17,493 bases of DNA from Deltaproteobacteria bacterium (GTDB lineage Bacteria > Desulfobacterota > Desulfarculia > Adiutricales > JAGVGV01): assembly GCA_015233515.1 (NCBI GenBank), contig JADFXS010000016.1, positions 10,231 through 27,723 of the forward strand, written 5' to 3'. The notes beneath the pieces are model-generated. The model saw only the letters and a program-made list of their open reading frames with translations, was not told where the DNA came from and did no database searches. This document shows, piece by piece, positions 6,615 through 14,157 of this stretch (position 1 is the first letter of the stretch; each line of letters starts with the position of its first letter). The translations under genes were made by a program, and so were the position numbers.

Positions 6615-8957
6615 CTATTCGGCGGCGCCAAGCGGGCACCTACGGTCGCGCACGCAAGAGTTCCCCCATTTCGATTTGGCGAATTTTTTGATCTCGGCTG
6701 CCCGCTCGCTCAACTCGCTGAGCGTGAAGCTCCGGTGAAATTCGAAGTCAATGATGCCTATGGACACGGATACAAAGCCGAACTCACGCCGAATACCGTC
6801 TCGGCCCACGGCAATCATGGAACCTGTACGGCGGTGTTCCTCGTTATAATATTTGGGAGCTTCTTCGGCGAAGCGTTTGACAATGGCCTCTCCAATAGCA
6901 TCAGCCCGGTCGTACGTGGAGATGATGATGAAATCGTCGCCGCCAACGTGACCGAGAAAATCCCGGTAGTCTCCGGCCTTGTTGATGGCATCGCCCAGCA
7001 CTTGGGCCGTCATCAAAATGACTTGGTCGCCTTTGCTGAAGCCGTAGACGTCGTTATAGACCTTGAAATTGTCCAGATCGACGTACATTAGACTGGAGGC
7101 TATTTGGTGTTTGATGCGTCTTTCGAGTTCGTGTTCTATGGCCAGGTTGCCGGGCAGGCCGGTCAAGGGATTTGTGCCCTTGGCCAACTCGACCTGGAAT
7201 TGGGCCAAATAATCCAGTAGTCTCTGGACTGAAACCGTTCCGACCAGTTCGTTGTTCCGGGTCACAATGATGTCGTCGTATATTTCCGGGCCCCGGCGCT
7301 GCATGGCCAGTTTGGCGACTTCTTCCACTGATTGGTCGCTGTCGACAATCAAAGGCCCGCGATTCATCAAATGCGTGACTTCACGCTGCAGATACAAGGA
7401 AATGCCATAACGCTGGCCCAGTCGCCGGTCAAGGTTGTAGCTCATCAACTGCCCGATCGGTTTTAAACCATCCACTATGACAACATTGCTGGTCGGCGGC
7501 TTATCCTTCAGGAGCGTTTGAATTTCCTCTATGGTCGTGTCTGGCGGGGCGGTCATCGGCATTTCCACCATCTCAACCACCGGCTTGGAGCATTTCCAGC
7601 TGATGTCCCTCACTTCCTGGAAGGAGCCGACCGTGGGGGTCTGGATCGTGGCCTCCTTCTTAACTGCCTCAGGCCCGGAAAGCAGGAACCCCTGCCCGGC
7701 CTGCACACCCATGGAAACCAACGCGCTGAATTCCGTTTCCGACTCCAGTCCCACGGCTATCAACCTGGCTCGCAGCAATTTGCTCATATAGGCCAGAGTT
7801 TCCACAATCAGGCGCTTGAAGGGGTCGGAATCCACGCCTCGGACAATGGAGACGTCCAGCTTGATGAAATCCGGCTGCACTTGGGAAAGCAGCGTCAGGG
7901 AAGACCGGCCGCCGGCCATGTCGTCTACGGCTACTCTGAACCCGGCTTCCCTATATGGTTTCAGAGCCTGACGCAGTTGGCTGGATGAGGTGACGTGCAG
8001 TTTTTGAGAAAACTCGAGCACCACGTTTTTTGGATTAAGGTTATGCCGGGCCAGCAGGTTGCCAAAGCTTTTCGGCCCGAAACGGCCGTTGCTGAGGGAC
8101 ATAGGGTGGGTGTTGATGAAAATCATCTGGTCTTTTTCGATAGTCCCCAGGTTAGCCAAAGCCATTTCACGGCAGCGCTGATCCAACTCATACACTCCGC
8201 CGATGTATTCGGCAAAGCGAAAGAATGTCGACGGCGCGGCAAAGGAGCTGTCCGCCGGGCCTCGGGAAAAGGCTTCCCAGCCCATGGTTTCGCCTTTGGA
8301 AAAGTCCAGGACGGGCTGATACACAGGGACAATTGCCCCCTCTTCGATCAGGGCCATGAATTCCTTCTGCAGTTCCATTGTTTTGCTGTCCAAGGAACCG
8401 GAGGAAAATTGGCGGGCTTCGCATAACCCCTTGATTATGGCTCGGGGGATGTCCTTACGACGGGCCGGGTTCAATTCCCCATATCCCATCACCGCCTCCA
8501 ATTGTTCCTCCATGTCGGGCGACGCTTCCTTCTTGAGCATTTCCTCGAACGCCATCCTCATCATGCTGTAGGCCCGGGCCAATTGATACGGAGAGTATTT
8601 GGGATGTTCAAAGAAGAAAACGGTCTGTCCCAATCCCCAATGAGCAGCGAACAGGATGCGGCATTTCGGATAGTATTCCATGAACAACCGTTCGGCATCT
8701 TCTACCAATCGGTTGAACAGACCGTATGACGCCTCGTCACCGCGAAAGAGGACTATGCGGTGAAAATTCAGGATATCCAGGGTCAGCAAACCAATCCCGG
8801 CATCTTCCGCATCCAGGTAATTTGACAAGAGATTGGTCTGGGCCTTTGACAGCATCCCTGCTGGTTCGCCGTCGTCCGTAACGGAGCCGTCACGACGGAG
8901 GCCGGGCAGCATGTCTCTGAACATGATAGTCCGAGCGCTTTTGATGACTCCACTCAT
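6615..8957 (-). CDS. Cyclic-di-GMP signalling protein: degenerate GGDEF-like, EAL, CBS pair, GGDEF
   Basis: A 780-residue cytoplasmic protein with no membrane segment. Residues 50-190 look like a degenerate GGDEF-like or sensory domain. An EAL domain spans about 200-430. Metal and substrate residues E228, N282, E315, D345/D346, K366 and Q422 are all in place, but the position of the general base (E352 in RocR) is V402 (IAVGLES instead of the usual VAEGVE). Loop 6 reads DDMAGGRSS rather than DDFGTGYSS. Two CBS motifs span about 455-585, and a GGDEF domain about 590-765 carries D627, N635/D636 and a GGDDF motif (672-676). The RxxD inhibitory site is absent (DYRD). The likely output is a synthase, or a c-di-GMP/nucleotide sensor with a non-hydrolytic EAL. 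The start ATG 8957 has GGAGGAG four bases upstream and overlaps the previous stop (ATGA), so the two genes are coupled. Confidence 0.88.
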   Translation of the reverse strand: MSGVIKSARTIMFRDMLPGLRRDGSVTDDGEPAGMLSKAQTNLLSNYLDAEDAGIGLLTLDILNFHRIVLFRGDEASYGLFNRLVEDAERLFMEYYPKCRILFAAHWGLGQTVFFFEHPKYSPYQLARAYSMMRMAFEEMLKKEASPDMEEQLEAVMGYGELNPARRKDIPRAIIKGLCEARQFSSGSLDSKTMELQKEFMALIEEGAIVPVYQPVLDFSKGETMGWEAFSRGPADSSFAAPSTFFRFAEYIGGVYELDQRCREMALANLGTIEKDQMIFINTHPMSLSNGRFGPKSFGNLLARHNLNPKNVVLEFSQKLHVTSSSQLRQALKPYREAGFRVAVDDMAGGRSSLTLLSQVQPDFIKLDVSIVRGVDSDPFKRLIVETLAYMSKLLRARLIAVGLESETEFSALVSMGVQAGQGFLLSGPEAVKKEATIQTPTVGSFQEVRDISWKCSKPVVEMVEMPMTAPPDTTIEEIQTLLKDKPPTSNVVIVDGLKPIGQLMSYNLDRRLGQRYGISLYLQREVTHLMNRGPLIVDSDQSVEEVAKLAMQRRGPEIYDDIIVTRNNELVGTVSVQRLLDYLAQFQVELAKGTNPLTGLPGNLAIEHELERRIKHQIASSLMYVDLDNFKVYNDVYGFSKGDQVILMTAQVLGDAINKAGDYRDFLGHVGGDDFIIISTYDRADAIGEAIVKRFAEEAPKYYNEEHRRTGSMIAVGRDGIRREFGFVSVSIGIIDFEFHRSFTLSELSERAAEIKKFAKSKWGNSCVRDRRCPLGAAE

Positions 8958-9805
8958 CTTACTCCTCCAAAATCAGTCTCAGCTTCTTTGACCGCGATAA
9001 CAACGCCTCCCCTCGGCACATCGAGAAATCCGACCAATTCATCAAGCGGCATCGGCTTGGAGTAGTAGTAGCCTTGACCAGTGTCACACCCAAGTTCCAA
9101 CAGAAGATCGCGTTGCTCTTTGCTTTCCACGCCTTCGGCCACTATGGTCATACCTAATGCGCCGGCCGGGGATAGAATAGTCTTGATTATGTTGATGTCC
9201 CTATGCCGGCCCAACGCCGGTTTGGCGACAAACGATTGATCTATTTTGAGAGTGTCAAACGGGAAACTGTTGGGATGGCTGTGCGACGAATAGCCGGTTC
9301 CGAAGTCGTCGATGGCCAGCAACAAGCCGTGCTGCTTAAGAGCGCGGCAGGTTCGGCTGGCTTGATCTTCATTGCTCACCAAGGCAGTCTCCGTAATTTC
9401 TATCTTGATCCGGCTGGGCAGAATGTTCGCCGCATCCAACACGGATTTAACGGCCTCGGTCAAATCTCTTTGCGCGAACTGGCGGCTTAACGTTCGGTCT
9501 AGATGAAGGCTCATGATCAACCCGACCGGCTGGCCTCCGTTAACCACCACCAAGGCGTTAAGTGGCTTTGCCTCCCCCAGCATTTCCTTGGCCCTGCGGA
9601 CGGATGTGGTCACTTCGATACAAACCGGGGGGTAGGCTAGGCGGCCGACTGTGATAATCCGGTCGCCTTTTATTAGTGCTTCCATATGTAGTTCCGGGTC
9701 GGATACCCATTGGGGACGAGACACCTCCACGCCCTCTGGCAGGTCACGCTCCGGCAAGGCCTTGATGTCCTGGGTATTATGAAAATGTTGGTGCGCTGAA
9801 TCCAT
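8954..9805 (-). CDS. CBS-domain protein fused to the C-terminal part of an EAL domain (likely chimera)
   Basis: A 283-residue protein. Residues 45-108 form one CBS-like unit (KGDRIITVGRLAYPP..., GQPVGLIMSLHLDR). From SRQFAQRDL (107-115) onward the sequence is an EAL domain that begins in the middle, at the segment normally written NLSxRQF. It keeps E136 (IEITE), D166/D167 (DDFGTGYSS), K187, E224 (VAEGVE) and Q244 (GQGYYYSKPMP). It lacks the ExLxR strand and the conserved Asn that complete the metal site, so phosphodiesterase activity is not expected. The simplest reading is an in-frame deletion or recombination that joined a CBS unit to a half EAL at a shared LSRQF-like stretch. The start ATG 9805 has GGAG nine bases upstream. 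It is the first gene of a two-gene unit with the 780-residue protein. Confidence 0.82.
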   Translation of the reverse strand: MDSAHQHFHNTQDIKALPERDLPEGVEVSRPQWVSDPELHMEALIKGDRIITVGRLAYPPVCIEVTTSVRRAKEMLGEAKPLNALVVVNGGQPVGLIMSLHLDRTLSRQFAQRDLTEAVKSVLDAANILPSRIKIEITETALVSNEDQASRTCRALKQHGLLLAIDDFGTGYSSHSHPNSFPFDTLKIDQSFVAKPALGRHRDINIIKTILSPAGALGMTIVAEGVESKEQRDLLLELGCDTGQGYYYSKPMPLDELVGFLDVPRGGVVIAVKEAETDFGGVR

Positions 9806-10543
9806 GAAGTAACTCTCCAGCCCTGTCCGATATCGAACGCTATGGTTTGAGCCTGTTGTGTGGCCTACACCATAACGACTTTCTCCACATGGACCTTTTG
9901 AATGCCCCTTATAAAACCTCGCTGGACCCCGGTGAAGTTGATTACCTCAATAAAGCCCTTATATTTGTTTCTTTTCCCCCTGCGGGTATACCGCCCGACA
10001 ACGTTTCGTCAGTATTTTTTCGAGCTGTTCACGGATATTATTATCGCGCGGTAATCAATGACCTCCAAATTCGAAAATCGAAAATCAAATTCCGCCGACT
10101 GGCAGAACATGAAGAATAGAAGAGAAAGATTAACACCATGTTTTATTTGCGTAACGTTTTCGTTTACTGAAAAAGATTGAAGGCTGGTATTTGTATATAT
10201 TGTATTGAACTAAACGGCTTCATCGTGCAATGGCAAGGCTGGAGCTTATGGTTGGACGGCAAGGTGGAATCCGTAGTATCCTTTCTAAAATGGATCTATC
10301 TGAAACTGATCCAGGCGCCGCCCCAAAACTAAAAGAGCAAACTATGTCAAGGAATTTGCGAGAACCAATGGTCGCCGACAATAAAATGCCCGGGTTGTCT
10401 TTATACACCCAGGCAGCGCATTTGCTGGTCGTGGAGCCTTTTTCCCGGATAACCCGGTTTTCTCCGACCGAGGGCAAAGAGTGGGATCCGGCCGAACAGG
10501 CAAGACCCCGTAGCTTCTGCTACGGGGTCGCTCGGTTTCATGT
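9806..10543. other. Long intergenic region without a recognisable gene
   Basis: The left end must hold the promoter of the minus-strand c-di-GMP gene pair. Two + strand frames occur. One at 9847-10119 (TTG start, 90 codons) and one at 10230-10547 (ATG start, 105 codons) have no convincing ribosome binding site and no family I recognise, and the second runs through the terminator hairpin at 10504-10529. A short tandem CGAAAAT repeat lies near 10073-10086. I regard the region as non-coding, with low certainty about the 10230 frame. Confidence 0.4.
10504..10529 (-). terminator. Hairpin terminator of the SDR gene
   Basis: GACCCCGTAGC (10504-10514) and GCTACGGGGTC (10519-10529) form a perfect 11-bp stem with a four-base TTCT loop, 14 bases beyond the SDR stop. 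Reading in the minus direction the following bases are TTGCCTGTT, a weak T-tract. A hairpin of nearly the same sequence closes the thiolase operon at 17424. Confidence 0.6.
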
Positions 10544-11323
10544 TTAAATCGGGGCCAGGTAGCCTCCGTCGATGGTAATCATTTGTCCGCTGATATACTC
10601 GGAAGCTTGGCTGCACAAGAAAACCGTAACTCCGATCAGATCCTGCACATGGCCGAAACGACGCATTGGTATTTTAACTATCATGTTTTTTTTCCAAGTT
10701 TCATTTTGAAAAAGATCATCAGTCAAATCCGTCCAGAAATAACCAGGGGCAATGGCGTTGACCCGGATTTTTTTCGGTGACCATTCCGAGGACAAGCCTC
10801 TGGTCATACCCAGCAAAGCGCTTTTGCTGCAAGTATACGGTAATGCCTTAGGGATACCGACGCTGGAGGATAACGAGCAGACATTGACTATTGTTCCGCC
10901 TCCACTGTCGGACATAATACGGCCAGCAGCTTGGGCGCAAAAAAAAGCGCCTTTGAGGTTGGTATCCAAAATACTATCCCATATGGCGGAATCAACCTCA
11001 AGTGAATCACAAACCTGCTCGAATCCGGCGTTGTTGATCAGAATGTCCAAGCCACCCAAAGCTTGACGACAATCTTCTACGCCACTTTGAATAGATGCCA
11101 GGTTACGAACGTTCATAACTCGATAATAACTTTTTCGGTCTAAAGCTTGAATTTCATCATTTACTTTTTTTAATAACGTTTCGTTCTGACCGATGACGGC
11201 CACGGCTGCACCGGCCTGGGCCAGACCCAAGGCCAAGGCGCGTCCGATACCTCTAGTGCCGCCGGTGACTAAGGCCTTTTTTCCAGATAATGAAAAAATC
11301 GGATAATTAATTTGTGATTCCAT
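10544..11323 (-). CDS. Classical SDR-family oxidoreductase (FabG-like / 3-hydroxyacyl-CoA or polyol dehydrogenase)
   Basis: A 259-residue cytoplasmic NAD(P)-dependent dehydrogenase of the classical short-chain type. The cofactor loop TGGTRGIG is at 20-27, NNAG at 97-100, the structural N122 in TNLKG, and the catalytic S150, Y163 and K167 (YTCSK) have the usual 13-residue S-Y spacing. The end reads SGQMITIDGGY. Length and motifs fit FabG, acetoacetyl-CoA reductase and gluconate 5-dehydrogenase equally, so the substrate is open. Its position opposite a beta-oxidation operon that includes an (R)-type hydratase suggests an (R)-3-hydroxyacyl-CoA dehydrogenase role; this is inference. The start ATG 11323 is fixed by a full AAGGAGGT three bases upstream. 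A hairpin follows the stop. Confidence 0.85.
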   Translation of the reverse strand: MESQINYPIFSLSGKKALVTGGTRGIGRALALGLAQAGAAVAVIGQNETLLKKVNDEIQALDRKSYYRVMNVRNLASIQSGVEDCRQALGGLDILINNAGFEQVCDSLEVDSAIWDSILDTNLKGAFFCAQAAGRIMSDSGGGTIVNVCSLSSSVGIPKALPYTCSKSALLGMTRGLSSEWSPKKIRVNAIAPGYFWTDLTDDLFQNETWKKNMIVKIPMRRFGHVQDLIGVTVFLCSQASEYISGQMITIDGGYLAPI

Positions 11324-11539
11324 GGGACCTCCTTAATATAGCATTTACTGCTACCAATTTACTTACTCGATAATTCTAGTTTGTTGACGAGATGTGGACC
11401 ATAGGCAATTTTTTCTTTAATTTAAGGCACATGATCAAAAAAATAATGACACATGCGCCGCCAAATCTGCATGGTTTTCTCGTAGGCAAATTTACTTTCC
11501 GCTTCAAGAAAAGACTTGAATATAATTAAAATTACGAGC

Positions 11540-11710
11540 GGGCTTGAAGTTTTGTTCGCAAAGGCCAACTCTGGATTGCATTATCTATTAGATATGTTAA
11601 ACATCTTTGATTTTGATTTTGAATCCTCGAAGACCGCCTCGATGATCAGTTCCGCTCCTGCTTTTGTAATAATCTGTTTTTCCATCATTTTTTTGATATC
11701 ATTTTTGAAT
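11540..11710 (-). pseudogene. Remnant of a second 3-hydroxyacyl-CoA dehydrogenase gene
   Basis: On the minus strand the frame reads GAELIIEAVFEDSKSKSKMF, then NISNR, a TAA stop, and CNPELAFANKTSS. This aligns without gaps to the intact-looking hbd at 12627 (ADLIIEAVFEDSAIKTSVFK...LCNPDCVFATNTSS), including the LIIEAVFEDS stretch and the cofactor-domain NTSS region. The stop codon replaces a Leu of the other copy. The N-terminal Rossmann motif GxGxxG and the catalytic HFF region are absent, so it is dead. The codons differ at many positions from the other copy, so it is an older or divergent paralogue and not a recent duplicate. It points the same way as the SDR gene downstream of it. Confidence 0.7.
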
Positions 11711-11716
11711 TTCCAT

Positions 11717-11768
11717 AAATTTATTTAAAATCGTAGTTAAATTTAAGAAAAATATATCTGAAATTTTT
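11717..11768. repeat. Inverted repeat, left arm
   Basis: Positions 11735-11756 are an exact reverse complement of 12433-12454 (22 bases). Extending outward to 11768/12421 adds 12 positions with 2 mismatches, and inward to 11717/12472 adds 18 positions with 3 mismatches: 47 of 52 positions agree. The arms flank 652 bases that include the intron remnant. The sequence is AT-rich, which weakens the outer parts but not the 22-base exact core. Confidence 0.65.
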
Positions 11769-11964
11769 ACCCCTGTCAATATATTTTCTTTTTTGTGCAT
11801 CTCGCCGGCTGCATTCTAGCGGAGATGGGAATCTTTATACTGACCCCTCAGGGGGAAGTGTTGACCGGACGATGACGGAGTTCTTCTCACAGTGAAATCT
11901 TAAAGAGGCCGCCGGCAAAGCGCCGGGCCGACGAACAACGAATTTTCTGTTTGGATGAGCAAGC

Positions 11965-12145
11965 AATTATCCCCAATATCAAATTTTCAGGTCGGACCGC
12001 CCGGCAAGCCATGCTGCAAGGGGGGTATTAGGAGGAGATCGGCCGGTAAGCGGCGTAAATGGGTTTGGATAAATTTTTTGACGGAGTCAATCGCGACATA
12101 TTGATGTCGCCGGTGGCGTGGAGGGTCTAGGAGAAAAGGGGGCCA
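11965..12145 (+). pseudogene. Group II intron reverse transcriptase/maturase remnant
   Basis: One + strand frame reads SGRTARQAMLQGGY (from about 11988) and then, after three stops in the same frame, GLDKFFDGVNRDILMSPVA (12062-12118) before a TAG at 12128. This matches the order found in group II intron-encoded proteins (PGRSAHQAxxxA..., about 25 residues, DLEKFFDxVNHDxLMSRVA), the segment around reverse-transcriptase motifs 1-2. The frame has stops at the codons after GGY, R, AA and RV. The YADD catalytic motif and the maturase domain are not found, so only a dead fragment remains. No intron RNA domain V could be recognised by eye. Confidence 0.7.
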
Positions 12146-12420
12146 AGGCTTAATGCTTTCTCGGTTCTGATCTACCCGCTTCTCAATGGTTTTGCGGAAA
12201 GTGAGATAGGGACGTTACATCTGTTTTTGTGGAGGACTCTTTCTAATTACACCTTCAATGTAATCATAGTTTGCATTTGAAGGGTCACTTTCTTTAACCA
12301 GCTGTTATTGTAACATTTTCTATCTAAATATTAGGAAAATCTGACTCGTAAATCCAACCGGCTAAAATTTTCCCTATCACCTTAATCATCTAAAATTATT
12401 TGATTTTAATAAAACTATTA

Positions 12421-12472
12421 AAAAATTACAGTTATATTTTTCTTAAATTTAACTGAGATTTTAAAAAAATTT
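12421..12472. repeat. Inverted repeat, right arm
   Basis: This is the partner of 11717-11768; the exact core is 12433-12454. Weaker similarity seems to continue with one gap to about 12525, so that the leader upstream of hbd resembles, in inverted form, the sequence just ahead of the dead hbd fragment. This suggests an inverted duplication of an hbd leader rather than the ends of a transposon. Confidence 0.6.
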
Positions 12473-12626
12473 GAGCCACCCGATAAAAGAGAGTAAAGAA
12501 AAGATGAAAAAACAAAATCTTACAAAAAGTGGCCGCCATCTCCTTAAGCGAATCGATGGATGTCGGTGGTTCAGCATCGGTAAAAAATTATAGAGACGTG
12601 TGCCGCAAGGATCGGAGAAATAATAT

Positions 12627-13491
12627 ATGCCGTCATTGATAAAAATAGGAGTCGTGGGAGCAGGCATGATGGGGGGGAGAAATTGCCCTGAGCTTTGCTT
12701 ACCGCGGATTCACCGTTAAGTTGAAAGATGTGTCCGATGAAAAAGCATCGGCGGGCAAGGAAAAAATAAAAAGCCGGCTCGAAAAATTAGAAAAAAAAGG
12801 AAAATTAATTGAAGAGACAGCCAGTGTCATTTTGAATCGAATCAAAGCGACAGGACAGTATGCTGATCTCGCGGATGCGGACTTAATAATAGAAGCAGTC
12901 TTTGAAGATTCGGCTATAAAAACAAGCGTCTTTAAAGAATTGGATAAATTGTGTAATCCTGATTGTGTGTTTGCAACCAACACGTCAAGCCTGCCGATCA
13001 CTTCCTTGGCAGCCGTATTAGATTCCTCGAGAAAACCAAAATTTCTTGGCACTCATTTTTTTTCGCCAGCTTCGATTATGAAACTCGTTGAAGTTATCCC
13101 GGGATTGGAAACTTCTGAGGAAACAGTCGTCAAAGTTATGAAGCTGATAGAAGAAATCGGTAAATCACCAATAAAAGTTAAAGATGTGACTGGTTTTGCG
13201 GTCAATCGAATATTTCATGCTTTGCTTATAGAAGCATGTCGGCTTTTGGAAGAAGACGTCGCCACGCCTGAGGATATAGACAAGGCTTGCCGGCTGGGTC
13301 TCGGACATCCGCTGGGACCTTTCGAGCTGATGGACATTTTGAATAACCGCCTGAACCTCGAAGTCGAACAAATATTACATGATACTTATGGCGAACGATT
13401 CCGGCCTCGCCCCAATTTAAAATTGAAAGTATATGCCAATCATTTGGGACGTATAACAGGAAAAGGATGGTATACTTATCCTGTTGAATGA
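12627..13491 (+). pseudogene. hbd: 3-hydroxybutyryl-CoA dehydrogenase, frameshifted in a G7 run
   Basis: NAD-dependent (S)-3-hydroxyacyl-CoA dehydrogenase, the acetoacetyl-CoA/3-hydroxybutyryl-CoA step. From ATG 12627 the sequence reads MPSLIKIGVVGAGMMGG, then leaves frame at seven Gs (12671-12677). Removing one G restores GEIALSFAYRGFTVKLKD and an uninterrupted 287-residue protein, near the family's usual length of about 282. The Rossmann GxGxxG, the NTSS region (S120/S121) and the catalytic His-Glu pair (H143 in GTHFFSP, E155 in KLVEVI) are all present, as is the C-terminal dimer domain (GHPLGPFELMD). GGAG lies about nine bases before the ATG. It is first in a five-gene + strand operon. As given it cannot be made in full; a sequence error, a recent mutation or slippage at the G run could each explain this. 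Confidence 0.85.
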
Positions 13492-13679
13492 ACTTTTGCT
13501 AATAAAGTAGTGATTAGAAAACATCTAAAAAAATCTGGTTTAAGGTTGAGGATGAGGCTGGAAGCCAACTGGAAGAATATAGGGGAGATATTTTGAGGAT
13601 TGACTTACGGCCTCAAACAAAAAAGATTGGGCTAAAAGATTTTTTGAGATGTGTTCGAGGAAATTAAGGGAGTAATTAT

Positions 13680-14123
13680 ATGATTGGTAAAAGTATAGAA
13701 GAACTGAAAATTGGCGATGTGGCGAGCCGGGCGAAAACAATTTCAGAATCAGATATTTATATGTTTGCCGGTATAACAGGCGACTTTAATCCTGTGCATG
13801 TCAATCAGGAGTACGCATCAGAATCATTTTTTAAGGATCGTATCGCGCACGGTATTTTGGTGGCGGGTTTTATATCGGCGGTCATTGCCATGGACCTGCC
13901 TGGTCCGGGGACAATCTATTTGGACCAAACCTTACAGTTCAAGAACCCGGTTTATATAGGAGATACGATTTCGGCGCTGATTGAAGTGGTTAATATAAAT
14001 ACCGAGAAAAACAGGGTATTTCTAAAAACAACCTGTATTAATCAAAAGGGTGAGTTGGTGATTGACGGCCAAGCTCAAGTTCTACCGCCCAAAAAGAAAA
14101 ACACTGCTGAAAATTGGATTTAA
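13680..14123 (+). CDS. phaJ: MaoC-like (R)-specific enoyl-CoA hydratase (PhaJ type)
   Basis: A 147-residue hot-dog-fold hydratase that would interconvert trans-2-enoyl-CoA and (R)-3-hydroxyacyl-CoA. The hydratase-2 motif is clear: FAGITGDFNPVHVNQEYA with catalytic D35 and H40, followed by FKDRIAHGIL. Length is typical for PhaJ/single-domain MaoC proteins. ATG 13680 has GGGAG seven bases upstream. The preceding 188 bases after hbd contain a 50-codon startless frame of no known family. The presence of an (R)-hydratase beside an (S)-type crotonase (15388) suggests a link between the two stereoisomers, or to (R)-hydroxyacyl products through the divergent SDR. The symbol is by family resemblance only. 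Confidence 0.82.
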   Translation: MIGKSIEELKIGDVASRAKTISESDIYMFAGITGDFNPVHVNQEYASESFFKDRIAHGILVAGFISAVIAMDLPGPGTIYLDQTLQFKNPVYIGDTISALIEVVNINTEKNRVFLKTTCINQKGELVIDGQAQVLPPKKKNTAENWI

Positions 14124-14157
14124 ATAAGAGCCTCTATAGAGGGGAAAGGATTTTTAG

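Larger units (their letters stand above)
11324..12626. other. AT-rich divergent intergenic region with scars (pseudogene, intron remnant, inverted repeats)
   Basis: These 1.3 kb separate the SDR gene from the divergent hbd operon. They contain the full Shine-Dalgarno of the SDR gene (11327-11334), a dead hbd-like fragment on the minus strand (about 11540-11710), a group II intron reverse-transcriptase remnant on the + strand (about 11965-12145), and an inverted repeat pair flanking the latter. The hbd ribosome binding site GGAG sits near 12614. Promoters for the two divergent units must lie here, but the strong AT bias makes any -10/-35 call unreliable. Confidence 0.6.

Noticed and set aside
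6540..8729. Several + strand frames of 70-180 codons opposite the GGDEF/EAL gene
   Set aside because: They are antisense shadows of a GC-rich gene with clear domains on the minus strand.
9847..10119. + strand frame of 90 codons with a TTG start
   Set aside because: No ribosome binding site or family resemblance, and it lies in the likely promoter region of the minus-strand EAL gene.
10230..10547. + strand frame of 105 codons
   Set aside because: No ribosome binding site, no recognised family, and it reads through the perfect terminator hairpin of the SDR gene.
11516..11728. + strand frame of 70 codons
   Set aside because: It is the antisense shadow of the dead hbd fragment. The antisense frame of the live hbd has the same look (12699-13052).
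11717..12472. Terminal inverted repeats of a small transposon (MITE/IS)
   Set aside because: No target-site duplication was seen and no transposase lies inside. The arms relate to hbd leaders, so an inverted duplication fits better.
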